This document shows, piece by piece, positions 23,513 through 34,279 of a DNA stretch of 64,000 nt. The notes below the pieces were generated by a model, which worked only from the letters and a program-made list of their open reading frames with translations, was not told the origin of the DNA and did not search any database. Source of the stretch: Aquatica leii (lineage: Eukaryota > Arthropoda > Insecta > Coleoptera > Lampyridae). Numbering within the stretch: position 1 is the first letter of the stretch; every line of letters begins with the position of its first letter. The stretch is from positions 226,818,532 to 226,882,531 of the forward strand of contig CM069432.1 in assembly GCA_035610365.1 (NCBI GenBank), given 5' to 3'. Position numbers and translations under genes: made by a program.

Positions 23513-23800
23513 TTATTTACCTGTAACAAAAAAAAGTATAAAAAACAATTATTACATCTTTAAACAGAAGTTAAAAATTGTAAGTTCATTTATACAAATT
23601 TCAATGTGAAGAGTTCACTTACCACCCAACTTTCTACATTTACCATTAACTTTTTCGTAGCCTGCATAACAATTTACTTTTATTATACCTTGATTATTTT
23701 CTTTAAATATTGGAATTTTCAAGTTTGTGTTGATCATACCTTTGCCCAACACAGTACCAGTTAAACAAATTAATAATAGTACAATTACGTAAAATTGCAT
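23513..23800 (-). CDS. secapin-like secreted peptide, member 1 (two exons)
   Basis: The start chosen is the ATG at 23800, giving MQFYVIVLLLICLTGTVLG, a clear signal peptide; an upstream in-frame ATG at 23821 would put a basic extension in front of it. The mature end carries VNCYAGYEKVNGKCRK: two Cys 10 residues apart, C-x2-G-x7-C-R, expected to form one disulfide. Exon 1 ends at 23623 with donor GTAAGT. A 102-bp intron ends TTTGTTACAG. Exon 2 begins at 23520 and adds only GT-AAA-TAA, so the protein ends Gly-Gly-Lys-stop, a likely amidation signal after Lys trimming. A TATAAA-type box (23870-23863) and an AATAAA (23395-23390) fit a short mRNA. Cys spacing equals that of bee secapin; function unknown. 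Confidence 0.75.
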
Positions 23801-23862
23801 TTTATAATGTTTATATAACAAACTTAAGCATCAACAATAATACGTGCACTTAAAGAAATTGA

Positions 23863-23870
23863 TTTATATA
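23863..23870 (-). promoter_or_regulatory. putative TATA box of peptide gene 1
   Basis: TATATAAA on the minus strand, 63 bp upstream of the chosen ATG at 23800, a sensible distance for a short 5' UTR. In AT-rich DNA such matches are common, so confidence is limited. Confidence 0.35.
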
Positions 23871-23879
23871 CATGTCGTT

Positions 23880-24790
23880 CAGGAAAATTAAAACGATAAG
23901 TCATTGCCTTCAACGTTAATTAACTGATTGTTTATTAATTACAAGCATAACTTGATAATTTATTTTTGCAAGCGGAAGTATTGAAATTTAACTATACCAC
24001 ATATGACAAAAATCCTAAATTATCACGATATTTATCAGATAAACAACTTCTAAATTTAAACGCTTGCACCAATAAGCAGCTTTGTTTTTTTAACTATTGT
24101 ATTTTTGTGTTATATTTTAGTTTAAATAATTTTGTAATAATAAATATAATTAAAAAGAAGTACTTAAGGATTTTTTGTATAAAATTAAAAATAATGGACT
24201 AAATTTAATTAGCGCATTGAAATCTCAAATTTATTGGTATTTACCAAAAGTATTTTAAAAAATACATTACAATATAAATAAGAATTTAACATTAGTGTTA
24301 AAAATAACAAATATACTATTATGTTTTTAACAAAATCAAAAATGTTCAAAAAGTTCTTAATGATGTACCATATATTTTGACATATCGACAAATTTTTTTT
24401 GTTGATAATTGATGTTTGAATAGTTGTGAGTGTTATCAATACAGTGCCCTAGATAATTGTTGATTAATAATTTTTACAACACTTGCAACATATTAAATGC
24501 CTCAATTATTAATTGTTTGTTAAATAACTACTATTAAACTGCTTGTATTTTATAGCAACAAAAACTATGCGCCTTCAAATTAACTTAGAAATCAATTCTG
24601 TTTTGATCTAAATCAATACCACATGATAACTTTTTTAACTTACACATTGTGAGGACTCAAACCTAGGTTTCCAGCAAGCCGACAGTAGGTAATATTTGGT
24701 TAATACTATTTCATGTTAAGATTCCTGCATGATAACAAGTGTAAAACTTTTGTTGTAGTTTAAATGGCAGCAAATAGAATCAAAAGGACT
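23880..24790. other. AT-rich stretch, no gene seen
   Basis: Frames at 23966-24202 and 24209-24439 are low-complexity Asn/Ile/Phe/Leu strings from AT-rich DNA, without any family resemblance. Confidence 0.4.
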
Positions 24791-24797
24791 CTTTATA

Positions 24798-25768
24798 CAG
24801 GGTGTTTACGATCTTGCGATTGCACTTTTGCTGATGATTATGAATAAACATTTTCAATGGTCATTAAAGTAAAAATGTCTTAACAAAAGTTGTATAATAA
24901 GATAGATATTACTGTTGAATTTATTGGTTTGTTTTTTTTTATTTTTAGGTGGTAATTAAGTATATTAAATAAATTTTAAGATTTTTAAATAATATTCGCT
25001 TTGCACTAGTTGTTTAAATTTATCGTCGTGTTGTTGAACGCAAAGTCTCGCTCCACGTATCCATAAATTGTCATAATTTACTAGGCCTTGGTCTTGCCGT
25101 ATAATTGTCAGGTTAGGAAGATCATCTAAATCAATCATTTTGTTGGCGTATACCATAGTCTTCATAGCGTCTTATAGGACCATGGAACAAGACCATCTCG
25201 AACAATCTATTTCTTTTCAAACACATTATCTAAATTAATTATTAAAACTAAACAATTTCTTGAAAGAAACACATTTGTTCACGTACATTCAAATAAACTT
25301 CTTTTAATAATTCTATCTAGTCATTATGCAAAAAATAGAGGTAATCATTTTCAGTCAATTAATGTGGCAACACAAAGGGACCAATACGTTGTTCGGTCTG
25401 GTTCAGAAGTTTATCGAAAATCTGTGCTGGAAAGGATTACAACAAATAGCATGTGGATTTTTAACAGCCCAGATATCCGTCGTCAATACAATGGAAAAAG
25501 AGTCTGAAATTTCAGCATGTTTTTGTAGAAACCATTGGCAAACTTATCGTTTAAATTTAGATTGACTTTGCACAAATTTTTTATGAATTGTTTGTCTTTA
25601 ATAACTTTTTTTGAAGTGTTTAATTGCTCCTTAAAAATAAAAAAAAATAATTAACGGTTATATTTTTCTTATCTAACAACTTCTGTTAAGACATGTTTAG
25701 GTTAATGACTTTTTTTTTAATCTTTAATCACCTCATGAAAATAAAATCACAAAATCGTAAACACTCTA
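24798..25768 (-). mobile_element. decayed mariner-like element with terminal repeats
   Basis: Ends CAGGGTGTTTACGATCTTGC (left) and, on the other strand, TAGAGTGTTTACGATTTTGT (right), flanked by TA. Imperfect terminal repeats extend about 140 bp, including a shared ATGTCTTAACA block. The minus strand carries transposase remnants: IWAVKNPHAI, FQHRFSINF, IGPFVLPH.LTENDYLYFL, LKEVYLNVREQM, MVYANKMIDLDDL, RLCVQQHDDKFKQLV. The order matches the DDE_3 transposase at 20103-21167. Stops and frameshifts throughout. Confidence 0.7.
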
Positions 25769-26279
25769 TATATGTTGTATTTTTAGTTAGTAGCTAGTCG
25801 TTGTAAATATGCCATTGTAAGACTTTTTATTGCGCCAAGAAGTAGCAAAATTGAAACAGAAAGATTTAGAATTATTGTACGCAGCTATCCAAACCCATCT
25901 CAGTGCTCATGACAGTAAATGGCGCAGTGAGCAAACATTTGTTAAGTGAAAAACGCGTGATGAAACGAATCGCTTGGGCATAATACAGTATCGACAGCGA
26001 TTGAAACAATGTCATTTTTACAGACAAAGATTCTGTTTGAGGATATCTTATCGTTCTACGAGCTTGGGCAATCTTCATCAACAGGTTGGTATGGCAGTCA
26101 GTTAAATACCTTGCAAAAGTGCATTTTTGGGGCTGTTTCTTAGTTCTGGGTTTGTCGAAAGCACACATTGAAGATGCCAGGCAATTATTAATGCCAGTGG
26201 TGACTAAACACATTATTAATACCATCGCATCTTTGTCTAAGTTCAGTACAATTTATCAATATAAATGCAACTGTTATTA

Positions 26280-26680
26280 AAAGCACTTTTCTACAAATTA
26301 ACCTGTACAAAATTTTGCTTTACTGACTATATATTATAGCAAAGCTATAAAAAATTATTTCAAAATTTACTAATAAATCGCTTAAGGTTAAGGTTCGTCC
26401 ACGTTATTCCGTTCAGTATTAAACCGTTATAATTTAACGCATAAAATAATATTTATTAAAAAATATTAAATAATTGTTGCTAATTCGTTTTGAAATTATC
26501 ATAAATATAAATAAATAAAAATAAATTGATGGTAAACTCTAAAAAAAAGTTCAAAAGCAGGTAATTGGTAATACATTAGTTTGCACCAGTGTGGTAATGT
26601 ATATTATCGGCGTTTAGATAAAACTATTAAAAACATTATTATTATTAAAACATAAGTTTTATCTACTTTAGTGGTTACAA
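26280..26680. other. AT-rich stretch, nothing recognised
   Basis: No supported feature. The preceding frame on the minus strand at 25872-26225 is discussed under rejected items. Confidence 0.35.
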
Positions 26681-26689
26681 ATTTTTTTA

Positions 26690-27290
26690 ATGTAATTCTA
26701 CAAGAAGTGGAAAAATACATATACCTAGGCCACTGTGTCAGTCTACAACAAACAAGGACAAGCAAAAGAAATAGACAGAATAATACGATTAGGATGGGCA
26801 GGTTACTAAAAATTGACAAATATTTTTTTAAAAAAACATCCCACAATACCTAAAAACGAATGCTTATGATATACTTTAACATACGGAGCGGAAACCTGGA
26901 CGTTTACTAAGAAAGTACTACATAAATTAGAAGTTGCACAGCGGGCCATAGAAAGATCTATGCTAGGCGTCATAGAAAGAGGCAGATTGAGAAACAAATA
27001 TATTAGACAACAAACTAAATACAAGTCATCACAACTCAAATTTGTAAATTGAAATGGAGTTGGGAAGAACATTTTGCTAGATATCAAAATAAAAAGTGGA
27101 GTAGAAAAGTTACCTAGGACAGGAAGAAGAAAAGTAGGGCGTCCAAAAGCAAGATGGTCGGACGACATCGTGCAAATGACCAGAAAAGCATGGATTAGAG
27201 AATTAATATGTAGAGAAAGTTGAAAGCGGAAAGAGGAGGCTTATGTTCAAAATTGAAGATGAATAGAATATAACAGCTGGGATCAAATTA
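26690..27290 (+). pseudogene. non-LTR retrotransposon RT C-terminal tail
   Basis: Broken plus-strand text reads VEKYIYLGHCVSL, IRMGRLLKIDKYF, YGAETWTFTKKVLHKLEVAQ, RAIERSMLGV, KLKWSWEEH, GRRKVGRPKARWSDDIVQM and EAYVQN. This is the conserved region after the RT palm domain of RTE-like non-LTR elements ('yLG..i', 'ltYGaEtWtlt...l..le..qramer.mLg', 'kwkWaGHiaR', 'gRp..RW.ddi'). Several frameshifts. No 5' part is present, as usual for 5'-truncated copies. It abuts the next element at about 27308. Confidence 0.7.
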
Positions 27291-27307
27291 AGTCACGTTA
27301 AGCCAAG

Positions 27308-28475
27308 AAATGAAACACAAAATGAAAGTAAAACGATATTTAATGTAATACTGTAAAGTAACGAAACGATACTGGCATTTAATTTCATTATTAACAAAAC
27401 AACTAATAAAATTAGTAAGCCATGGAATTAAACATCAGTGTAAAACTATAAAACAAAACGATAACTGGTGAAAGTACAATTAGTGCTGCAGAGATAAGTT
27501 AATTAAAAGCCTGTAAACTGCTTGTAGTTAATGTTAAGTAATTAATAATGGCACATTCATATTCAAAAAAAAAAAGTTAATATGTTGAAGGTGTATTTTA
27601 AAGCAAATAAAAACACTGGAAATGCATGCTTGAGGAATGCAGAGTGTTTTCCAGGAAGACAACAAGTTAACTATGAAATTAATGGTGCTGAGATACGTCG
27701 AAATAATATTTTGCAGAACAATCCCAGCACACCAGTTCGTTCAGAAACAAAAATTTCAAAATCTACTGATCACAGAACCTTGAAGGAAAGCATGTGCAGA
27801 CTTACAAACCAATCAAAGATGTTTATTTTTTCAAATTCAATTTATTTTTAAAAATGTGAAGATAATAACGCTAATTTTCCTTGGAAAATACTATACACTA
27901 TCATAATTGGTTTACTGAAAATCCACATTTGGTAAATCCAAGAAGATTTCAAGTTCGGTTTTAATGTCTGGTGCGGTCTATTTGGTATAGCTTTTGTTTA
28001 CTTTTTTTAAGTTTCTTTTTTGTTTTCGTTAATCACTAAATATGTTCTTTCATCTTTGATTACAATTTAACTGGTAACAAATATTTGGAGCTACTAAAAA
28101 TCAGATTATTTATTTCGAGGACATTCAAAACATCTGGTTCCAGCCCTGCCCATAACACTCGTAACGTGCAACATTGGTTAAGAGAAAACTTTAATGAGAG
28201 AGGGATTTCAAATAATGGACCAGTCCAATCGCCTGCACGATCACCCGACCTAGAGTAATAGATGTGCTACACAAACACTCCACGTAGAGTTTGTAACTTT
28301 GTTAGGTGTCCAAAAGTGTGTGGAACAGAATGGCCATCATATTGAACAATTTCTTTAAATGAATAAACTTTAATTACTGTTTCTTTACTTTTTATTTCTA
28401 TGATTTTGTTATCGTTTCGTTACAGTATTACTTAGAATATCGTTGTGCTTTCATTTGGCATTGTGGTTTAATTTC
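27308..28475 (+). mobile_element. decayed mariner-like element
   Basis: Imperfect terminal inverted repeats of about 60 bp are visible: CGATATTTAATGTAATACTG...AACGAAACGATA at left, and the complement of CGATATTCTAAGTAATACTG...AACGAAACGATA at right. Inside on the plus strand, 27582-27851 resembles the DUF4817 helix-turn-helix (VYFKANKNTGNACLRNAECF). Later come NPHLVNPRRFQVRFNVWCGL, NGPVQSPARSPDLE and EQNGHHIEQFL, the DDE_3 core and tail. The third Asp motif (SPDL) is kept; the segment with the second Asp is lost. Dead copy. Confidence 0.65.
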
Positions 28476-28479
28476 ATAG

Positions 28480-28990
28480 CCATGTAATTAAAGATTAATT
28501 TACGTTTTTATTAATATTTTTTTATAACTAAATTTTTCTGACATGTTATACATCGTTAAAAACAATTTTTAAGGACTATCTAACAAACCCAAAATCCCTA
28601 ATGGCCGCCTATGGAAAACAAAAGATTGCGCTAATACTTTATAAACAAATGACAACTTTACAATATAGCAACAAACCATTGTTGCCAAAATAACTGAAAT
28701 TTGAAGCATTTTATTTACGGCAATTATAGGTTTATGAATTTTGGTATTCATTTGGTAACTACAAATCGTGACTAACCCATTAATGCATATTTAAACAAAT
28801 ATATTGTTGTAGGTTTCAAAATTAGTGACTGTTTGTACAATTTTGCTATTAACTGTTTCAAAGTAAAAGTAAACAACATATAATCGCGTGGTTAGTGTTA
28901 AACATCTTAGAAAATGAAGTAGTAGAAAAAAGGCGTGCTAGCCGCTTACTATTTCTGTGGAATGGCGCAAGTCAGTAAGCCATGTTTAAT
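28480..28990. other. AT-rich stretch, no gene seen
   Basis: No supported feature between the mariner-like relic and the next transposon relic. Confidence 0.35.
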
Positions 28991-29042
28991 GTTACTTTTG
29001 TGTATGCGTTGTTAAAAATTATAATTTAAAAAATAAAAAAGA

Positions 29043-29760
29043 CATGAAATATCTAGATCTACAATCAGTTATAAGACCAATTCTGCTTGGACCTAATCTG
29101 CCTGTAAAACCTCCACTAAAAGTTATAGAGTTTACAATTTCTGTCAGTAAAGCAGATGTTCACCATGTTACGGAAGAAGAATGTTATTAACTGGAAAATA
29201 CTTTAATGCTGCAGAAATTTACTCAACTCACACTTTATAGTACAGTTTAAAAAAAAGTATAGTTTAAAAAAAAATTCTTTTACGTAATAGAGATAAGTAC
29301 GCATCTGTGCTAGTTGCCGATTTGGTTTACTTAACGAAAACGTATGACAATTTTTGTTCTTGAGAATCATAATTATGAAGAGTACGAATGGCAATTATGT
29401 AGAGATTGTGTTATGTATGTTATTGGGCCGGTAGGATGGGTACGCTAAAATCTTTTGCCTTATTTGTGAATGGTATAGAAAAGTCAAAGCTCTGCATTAG
29501 ACCAAGGAATAGTAACTTTTGAGGAAGATTTTTACATCGAAATCAGAAAATACTGTACATAAGCTTGGTCGAGGCAAATAAAATACTTCTGCCTCCGTTG
29601 CATATTACATTAAAGATAACGAAGCAATGTGTAAAAGCAGTAAACAATGATTGAACCTGTTTTTGGTATCTTTGCGGTAAATTGCACAATTTATCTGATG
29701 CAAAACTCCGAGAAAGTATTTTCATTAGTTTCCACATTAGACAATTAGTTACTATTTAAG
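29043..29760 (+). pseudogene. relic of an unnamed multicopy insect transposon protein (N/middle part)
   Basis: Starts MKYLDLQSVIRPILLGPNLP, an echo of the 'yPDlpSAiRPvpH...lPvP' block. Further broken pieces read KYASVLVADLVYLTKTYDN, a CEW-like segment (LICEWYRKV), and LVEANKILLPPLHITLK...CVKAVN. I recognise this from a repeated protein family in insects and cnidarians whose copies read '..PLHIKLGLmKnFVKAmdk'. Stops and shifts are frequent. The C-terminal part of the same family appears separately at 36000-36560 (minus). The recognition is from pattern memory only. Confidence 0.45.
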
Positions 29761-29886
29761 AAATTATAAATCACAAAATTATGAAAACATAAAAAATATG
29801 CTGGAACACCTTTACAATGTAGGATGTAATATGAACATAAAAATTCAGTTTTTGTACTTATTAAAGAAAATCAAAACTATTTTGTA

Positions 29887-31519
29887 ACATTTTTTTCCAC
29901 TACTAATTGTATAGGTTTTCATTTTCATTTCTTTTCAGTTTTGAAGTTGCTGTTTTTTAAGCGCAGGTAAATAATATTTCATTATTAACCATTGGTTAAT
30001 AGTGCCCATATTTACATTTTTTGATAATTCTATACTAGTATTCAAGAAAACAAATTTAAAAATCTGTTTACCAGAGACAAGAGATTTTGTTTAATGCGAT
30101 TTTAAGAATTCAAATCGTTTATTAAACAAATTAATTTGATTTTGAAAAAGTAAGTTAATTAAAGTTCGCGCTTAACTAAATGTGAATTTTAACTGAATTC
30201 AATATACTTTAGATATAATCTATGTTTAAAATAATAATGGTTTTAATCAAATTTAGTAAGTTTAGCAAAAAAAACTTACGTTATTTATTCATTATAAACT
30301 AATTACATTAAATTAATTAATTAAACTAATGACAACTGTCAAAATCACTCACTTGATTTTTAATTTGAAATTAACATAAATTTTAAACTTGATATAGTAA
30401 CAAATAGAAAGGTCTTAATAATTCTAGTAGTGGAAGAAGTTGTATATAAACTACGCTTGAGAAGATGATTATAACCTGCGCGAATTATATCCTTAGACGC
30501 TTCGGGTCTTGCGATATAATCTATCGCTTAGGTTATAATCCTGCACTTCTCCACCTTGGTATATAATATGCAATTAAACAAACGTGTAAATATAATAAAA
30601 TATGTTAAATAACGGCACAGTCATGACTGCTTAATACATTTAGTTATTATTAGAGACACTATAAGTATATTGATAACAAGTTCAGAGTTTTGAACAAAAC
30701 ATTTTTTAATAACTATTCATTAGTGGTTAAATTGTTTTTTCATGTAAAAATAAAATAAAATCTTTAATTCATTGGTTTTTCTTGTATTATAAAAGCTAAA
30801 TCAATATTTCAGTTTAATTAAATAAAACGTAACAAGAACAAAAATGTTTTAAAAATAATCATTAATACCCTATGCTTCATCAGTAACTATTGTATTATTA
30901 TTGGTCCGAAATAGTAGATTATATACCAAGGTTAAAAAACCTATGATTATAAATTAAACAACAGATTACATCGCGAAACGTAAAGCGTCGAGAGGTATAA
31001 GTCGCGCAGGTTATAATCAATTTTACAACCGTGGTCTCTATATACAATTTTTCCTACTACTAGAATTATTAAAACCCTGGCTGCTAAATAAAATTTAAAA
31101 TTTAAGATATTAATATCAAATTAAAAATCAAGTCCGTATTTTAATAGAATTAATTTGGACGTCATTTTTAATTGTGATTTACAACACAAAAATAAATAAA
31201 GTAAGTTTTTTTTTTGCTAAGCTTACTAAAATTGTTTCAAAACATTATTACTTTAAGCATTGATTATATCTAAAATATATTTAATTCAGTAATATTCACA
31301 GTTAGTTAAGCGCGAACCTCAAATAACTTACACTTTTAAAATCAAATTAATTTCTATAATATACGAATTAAATTCTTAAAATAGCATTAAATAAAATCTT
31401 TTGCCTCTAGTAGATAGTTTTGTAAACTTTTTTGTTTAAAACTGTTATAGAATTATCAAAAAACGTACTATTATACGCAATAGTGAAAACCTAAATAACT
31501 AGTAGTGGAAAAAAACATT
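29887..31519. mobile_element. 1.6-kb fold-back (long inverted repeat) element
   Basis: Two arms of about 600-690 bp face each other around a spacer of roughly 340 bp (30575-30915). Outer ends read ACATTTTTTTCCACTACTA (left) and its complement (right, TAGTAGTGGAAAAAAACATT). Inner paired landmarks include TTCGCGCTTAACT / AGTTAAGCGCGAA, GATTATAACCTGCGCGA / TCGCGCAGGTTATAATC and CCTTGGTATATAAT / ATTATATACCAAGG. A smaller hairpin is nested within the left arm. The arms are imperfect, with small insertions. No coding frame. The right end stops about 75 bp from the donor site of peptide gene 2. Confidence 0.8.
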
Positions 31520-31592
31520 ATAATTTTGTCACCAAAAAACAAATTTAAATTAAAAAAATAAAATCATCAAATATTAAAATAAAAATAGTTAC

Positions 31593-31782
31593 CGGGCGCT
31601 TTTCTACATCTTCCATTAACTTTTTCGTAACCAGTTATACACTTAACTTTTACTAAGTTATACCGCTTTTGAACTAAACCAGTCATTCTAGCTAATCTTG
31701 TATTGTTTGCTGCTACTGCATTATCAATTAATACAATAATATTTAAATAAATCAAGAAAAATATAAATGCTTTAATACGCAT
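31593..31782 (-). CDS. secapin-like secreted peptide, member 2 (first exon)
   Basis: ATG at 31782 opens a strong signal peptide (MRIKAFIFFLIYLNIIVLI). A spacer with RMTGLVQKRY follows, then VKCITGYEKVNGRCRK with the C-x2-G-x7-C-R module. Exon 1 ends at 31593 with phase-1 donor GTAACT directly after ...APG, the same place as in member 5. About 37 of 64 residues equal member 5, and the 160 bp upstream are also similar, so the two are duplicates with their promoters. No second exon like GTAAATAA was found downstream: the fold-back element begins 75 bp further on and may have displaced it. Confidence 0.65.
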
Positions 31783-31940
31783 ATTGTTTTCGGTGTCGTA
31801 TTTAGTTAAAGAAAATCTAATTGCTTCTAAAATTAATCTATCTAAATTGAGGAAGCTTAGTACATGTTGGAGTTGATAACAACTAAGATATTAAGAAGTA
31901 CAGGAAACTAAAAAGTACTGTTCTCACAATACAAATAATG
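31783..31940 (-). promoter_or_regulatory. conserved upstream region of peptide gene 2
   Basis: This 5' flank aligns by eye with 40598-40760 upstream of member 5. Shared blocks include TTGTATTGTGAGAAC, TTTTAGTTTCCT and GTTATCAAC (a GATA-type core). Conservation outside coding sequence can come from recent duplication as well as regulation. No TATA box is obvious. Confidence 0.4.
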
Positions 31941-32006
31941 CTATTCAATTTAAGATTTCCTGTTGTAAATACACGATTTTAAACAATTTAAAAATTAAAT
32001 ACTTAC

Positions 32007-32193
32007 CATTTACTTTTCTGCATCTACCATTAATTTTTTCAAATCCTGCAGCGCAATTTACTTTAATTAAATTATGATTGGCTTGAGCAAGAGCAATTCG
32101 CCGTGCCCTGAAAAAAGGCCCACCACAGTTTCCAACTTTAAAGCTCATTAAAAATAAGCATACAAAAATCAAAGCTAACCCAAGTACACGCAT
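32007..32193 (-). CDS. secapin-like secreted peptide, member 3 (first exon)
   Basis: ATG at 32193 gives MRVLGLALIFVCLFLMSF, a signal peptide, then a spacer rich in Arg and Ala (FFRARRIALAQANHN), then VNCAAGFEKINGRCRK with the 10-residue Cys spacing and C-R end. The donor GTAAGT follows ...VNG at 32007, phase 1 as in the other members. Reading on into the intron adds unrelated residues and is not credible as protein. A possible acceptor (TTTACAACAG) lies about 55 bp downstream but gives a long unrelated tail; no GTAAATAA-type exon is nearby. Confidence 0.6.
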
Positions 32194-32209
32194 CTTTATT
32201 ATTTACGTT

Positions 32210-32920
32210 TCTAATTTCGTCTGACTGTTAAAAACGTTATAAAACTTATAGAAGTTTAAAAGGAAGTCGTAATGACGCAAGGTGATTACAATTAAAAAGT
32301 ATTTGATAAAATTATATGTTTCAATAAAAGAGTTTAATCGTAACGTATTACTAATAATAATTATCAAAAATATTGCGAAATTTGTATAAACAATAGTCGG
32401 AGTATTTATCATCTTTGACATACACCTACAAAACTATTCAAACTAATTGTGGTTGAAATGACAGGAACAGTTTGTGATTTAGTTTCAGTATAGCTATACA
32501 TGCTTACACAAACAATTTGAATTATTTACTACGCAAATATTTAATTTCAAATCAATTTATTTAACGCTGGGTAAATTAAAAAAAATATTTTAAGTAGGTA
32601 ATAAAATATCTTTGTTTTTTTACCAATTTACTAAATGTATAAATGCTATTTTTATATATTTACTATACATATAAATGTTTAATTATTATTCTAAAAACTC
32701 CAAACATGTTTTCAATGTCTTAAAATCAATTTTCAAAGCTTAAAAATCTAATCAAAATATATTAAAATTTTAAAATACGCATTATGATACTATGCAATTT
32801 GCTATATTTTACAATCATCAAATATCATGAAATATTTATTAATAAACCTCTTCCTGTACGTTATCAAAACGGTATTATGATAAACTTATTGATATATTAC
32901 ATGTTATTAATTAGATCTAA
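32210..32920. other. AT-rich spacer between peptide exons
   Basis: No coding signal. A possible acceptor (GTTTTGTAG before GTGTATGTC) lies at about 32428 on the minus strand and could serve member 4, but it is unsupported by homology. Confidence 0.3.
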
Positions 32921-33009
32921 TTAACCTTTTGTTACTATTAATTTAATTTTAAAAAGATTTAAATTTAAAAAGTCAGTAACTGAAACCAAACAACAAAAAT
33001 TGTACATAC

Positions 33010-33169
33010 CAAACGATTTCCTACATTTTCCATTAACTCTATCAAATCCAGGTAAGCAATTAACTTTAATTATTGCGAATCGTTTAGGAGCAGGTGTTAA
33101 AAATGAATCATTAGTTAATCCTATTGCTATAAAATAAGTGAATAAAACAATGAAAGCGTACAATCGCAT
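33010..33169 (-). CDS. secapin-like secreted peptide, member 4 (first exon)
   Basis: ATG at 33169 gives MRLYAFIVLFTYFIAIGLTN, a signal peptide, a short spacer (SFLTPAPKRFA), and VNCLPGFDRVNGKCRK. This member is the shortest, with 54 residues to the splice site. The LPG after the first Cys is the closest match in the window to the PPG of secapin. Donor GTATGT follows ...SFG at 33010, phase 1. About 85 bp downstream a weak acceptor (TAACAAAAG before GTTAATTAG) would end the protein right after the Gly; this is only a possibility. Confidence 0.6.
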
Positions 33170-33391
33170 GTTAAAAAATACTTTTCTAATACAACTATAA
33201 CAGGAAAATATGTATAGACCTTTGATTATGGTTTTTTTTTTAAATTATATCTTTGAGGTTTTTATAGAAACGGATAACATTAGTTGTAAATAAAATAAAA
33301 CAAATGTTAGTTTGATGCATTTACAATAAAAGCGATTAGTAACTATTTGATGAAACAGAAATTGCCGTTAGTATTAACCGAGGGGTAAACC

Positions 33392-33916
33392 GCTAACCAA
33401 AAATGCGTACACTGATTCATAAAGTGTGAAGTAATTCTACTAATTCTTTATAAATCCTTAATACACACATAATCACTAATACACAGTGATTCATTGTAAT
33501 ACGCAAATATGTAATTCTTAATAGTTCAGTCATAGTAATTTTTTGATACTTCTAAGTAATACGTTGTAATTTTTTAATAATTCACAGTGGTTATCTAATG
33601 CTGTACAATAAAATTTTTTAGCTGACCAAAATGTGTACTACACTAATTCTTAAAGTGTATTAATATTTATTTATAAATGCTTATAGTAATACACGAATAA
33701 TTCTAAGTAATACGCAGTAATGCATTGCAATACGCAAGTAAGTAATTCTTAATAATTACTAAACTAATGCACAGTAATTATTAGTCATCTTTCAAAGTTT
33801 CTAAGTAATACACTGTAATTATTTACTAATTCATAATAATTCTTTGATATTTCTACGTACCACACTGTATTTCTTCAGTAATTTAATTTTCCAACGCTGT
33901 ACTTCAACATTTTTTA
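33392..33916. repeat. degenerate tandem duplication, two units
   Basis: Unit 1 (33392-33620) and unit 2 (33621-about 33916) share order and wording: GCTRACCAAAAATG..., CATAAAGTGT / CTTAAAGTGT, GTAATACGCAA.TA.GTAATTC, TTTGATA-TTCTA, and GCTGTAC...TTTTTTAGC at the end. Unit 2 carries extra bases. Within each unit a shorter motif (AGTAATACNCAGTAATTC-like) recurs irregularly. No coding function. Confidence 0.6.
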
Positions 33917-34279
33917 GCAGTTTATCCCTCGATGTTAACATGTAATAGTATCTATGTACATCAAAGAAATAAAACAACGTCCCAAAAATAAATATGTATT
34001 CGTTAGCAATACTTTTATATTGCATGAAGCTTATTACAACCTTTCAATTTTCTTTTCGAGTTTTTCGATAGTTTTCGTAATTTGCAAGAAACTTTTTATG
34101 TAGCAAGTGGTTTTTACCTGGAGGGCAATGCTAATTGTAAATTGTAATTATTTCAATATATGTTTTTTATTTGCTAAGCATCCGTATATATGTACATTAA
34201 CTATTTAAATGTTATGAAATGATGAAGTAAAAATAAAAATAGTGGTGTAGGTAAATATTTATTGCAGTTTTTATATACA

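Noticed and set aside
25872..26225. 117-codon minus-strand frame and opposing plus-strand text
   Set aside because: Composition on both strands is less biased than background, so it may be part of a transposon, but no motif, splice site or relative in the window could be named. Not enough to call a gene.
26290..26305. Acceptor TTGTACAG before GTTAATTTG as a shared terminal exon
   Set aside because: It would end the peptides directly after Gly, which is plausible biologically, but it shows no homology to the known mini-exons and such sites arise by chance.
32421..32432. Acceptor before GTGTATGTC as second exon of peptide member 4
   Set aside because: It would add V-C-Q-R-stop and so a third Cys, has no resemblance to the mini-exons of members 1 and 5, and lacks a strong pyrimidine tract. 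Left as an unsupported possibility.
33392..33916. CRISPR-like or telomeric repeat array
   Set aside because: The repeats are irregular and degenerate, with no constant spacer length; a tandem duplication explains them. The sequence is eukaryotic.
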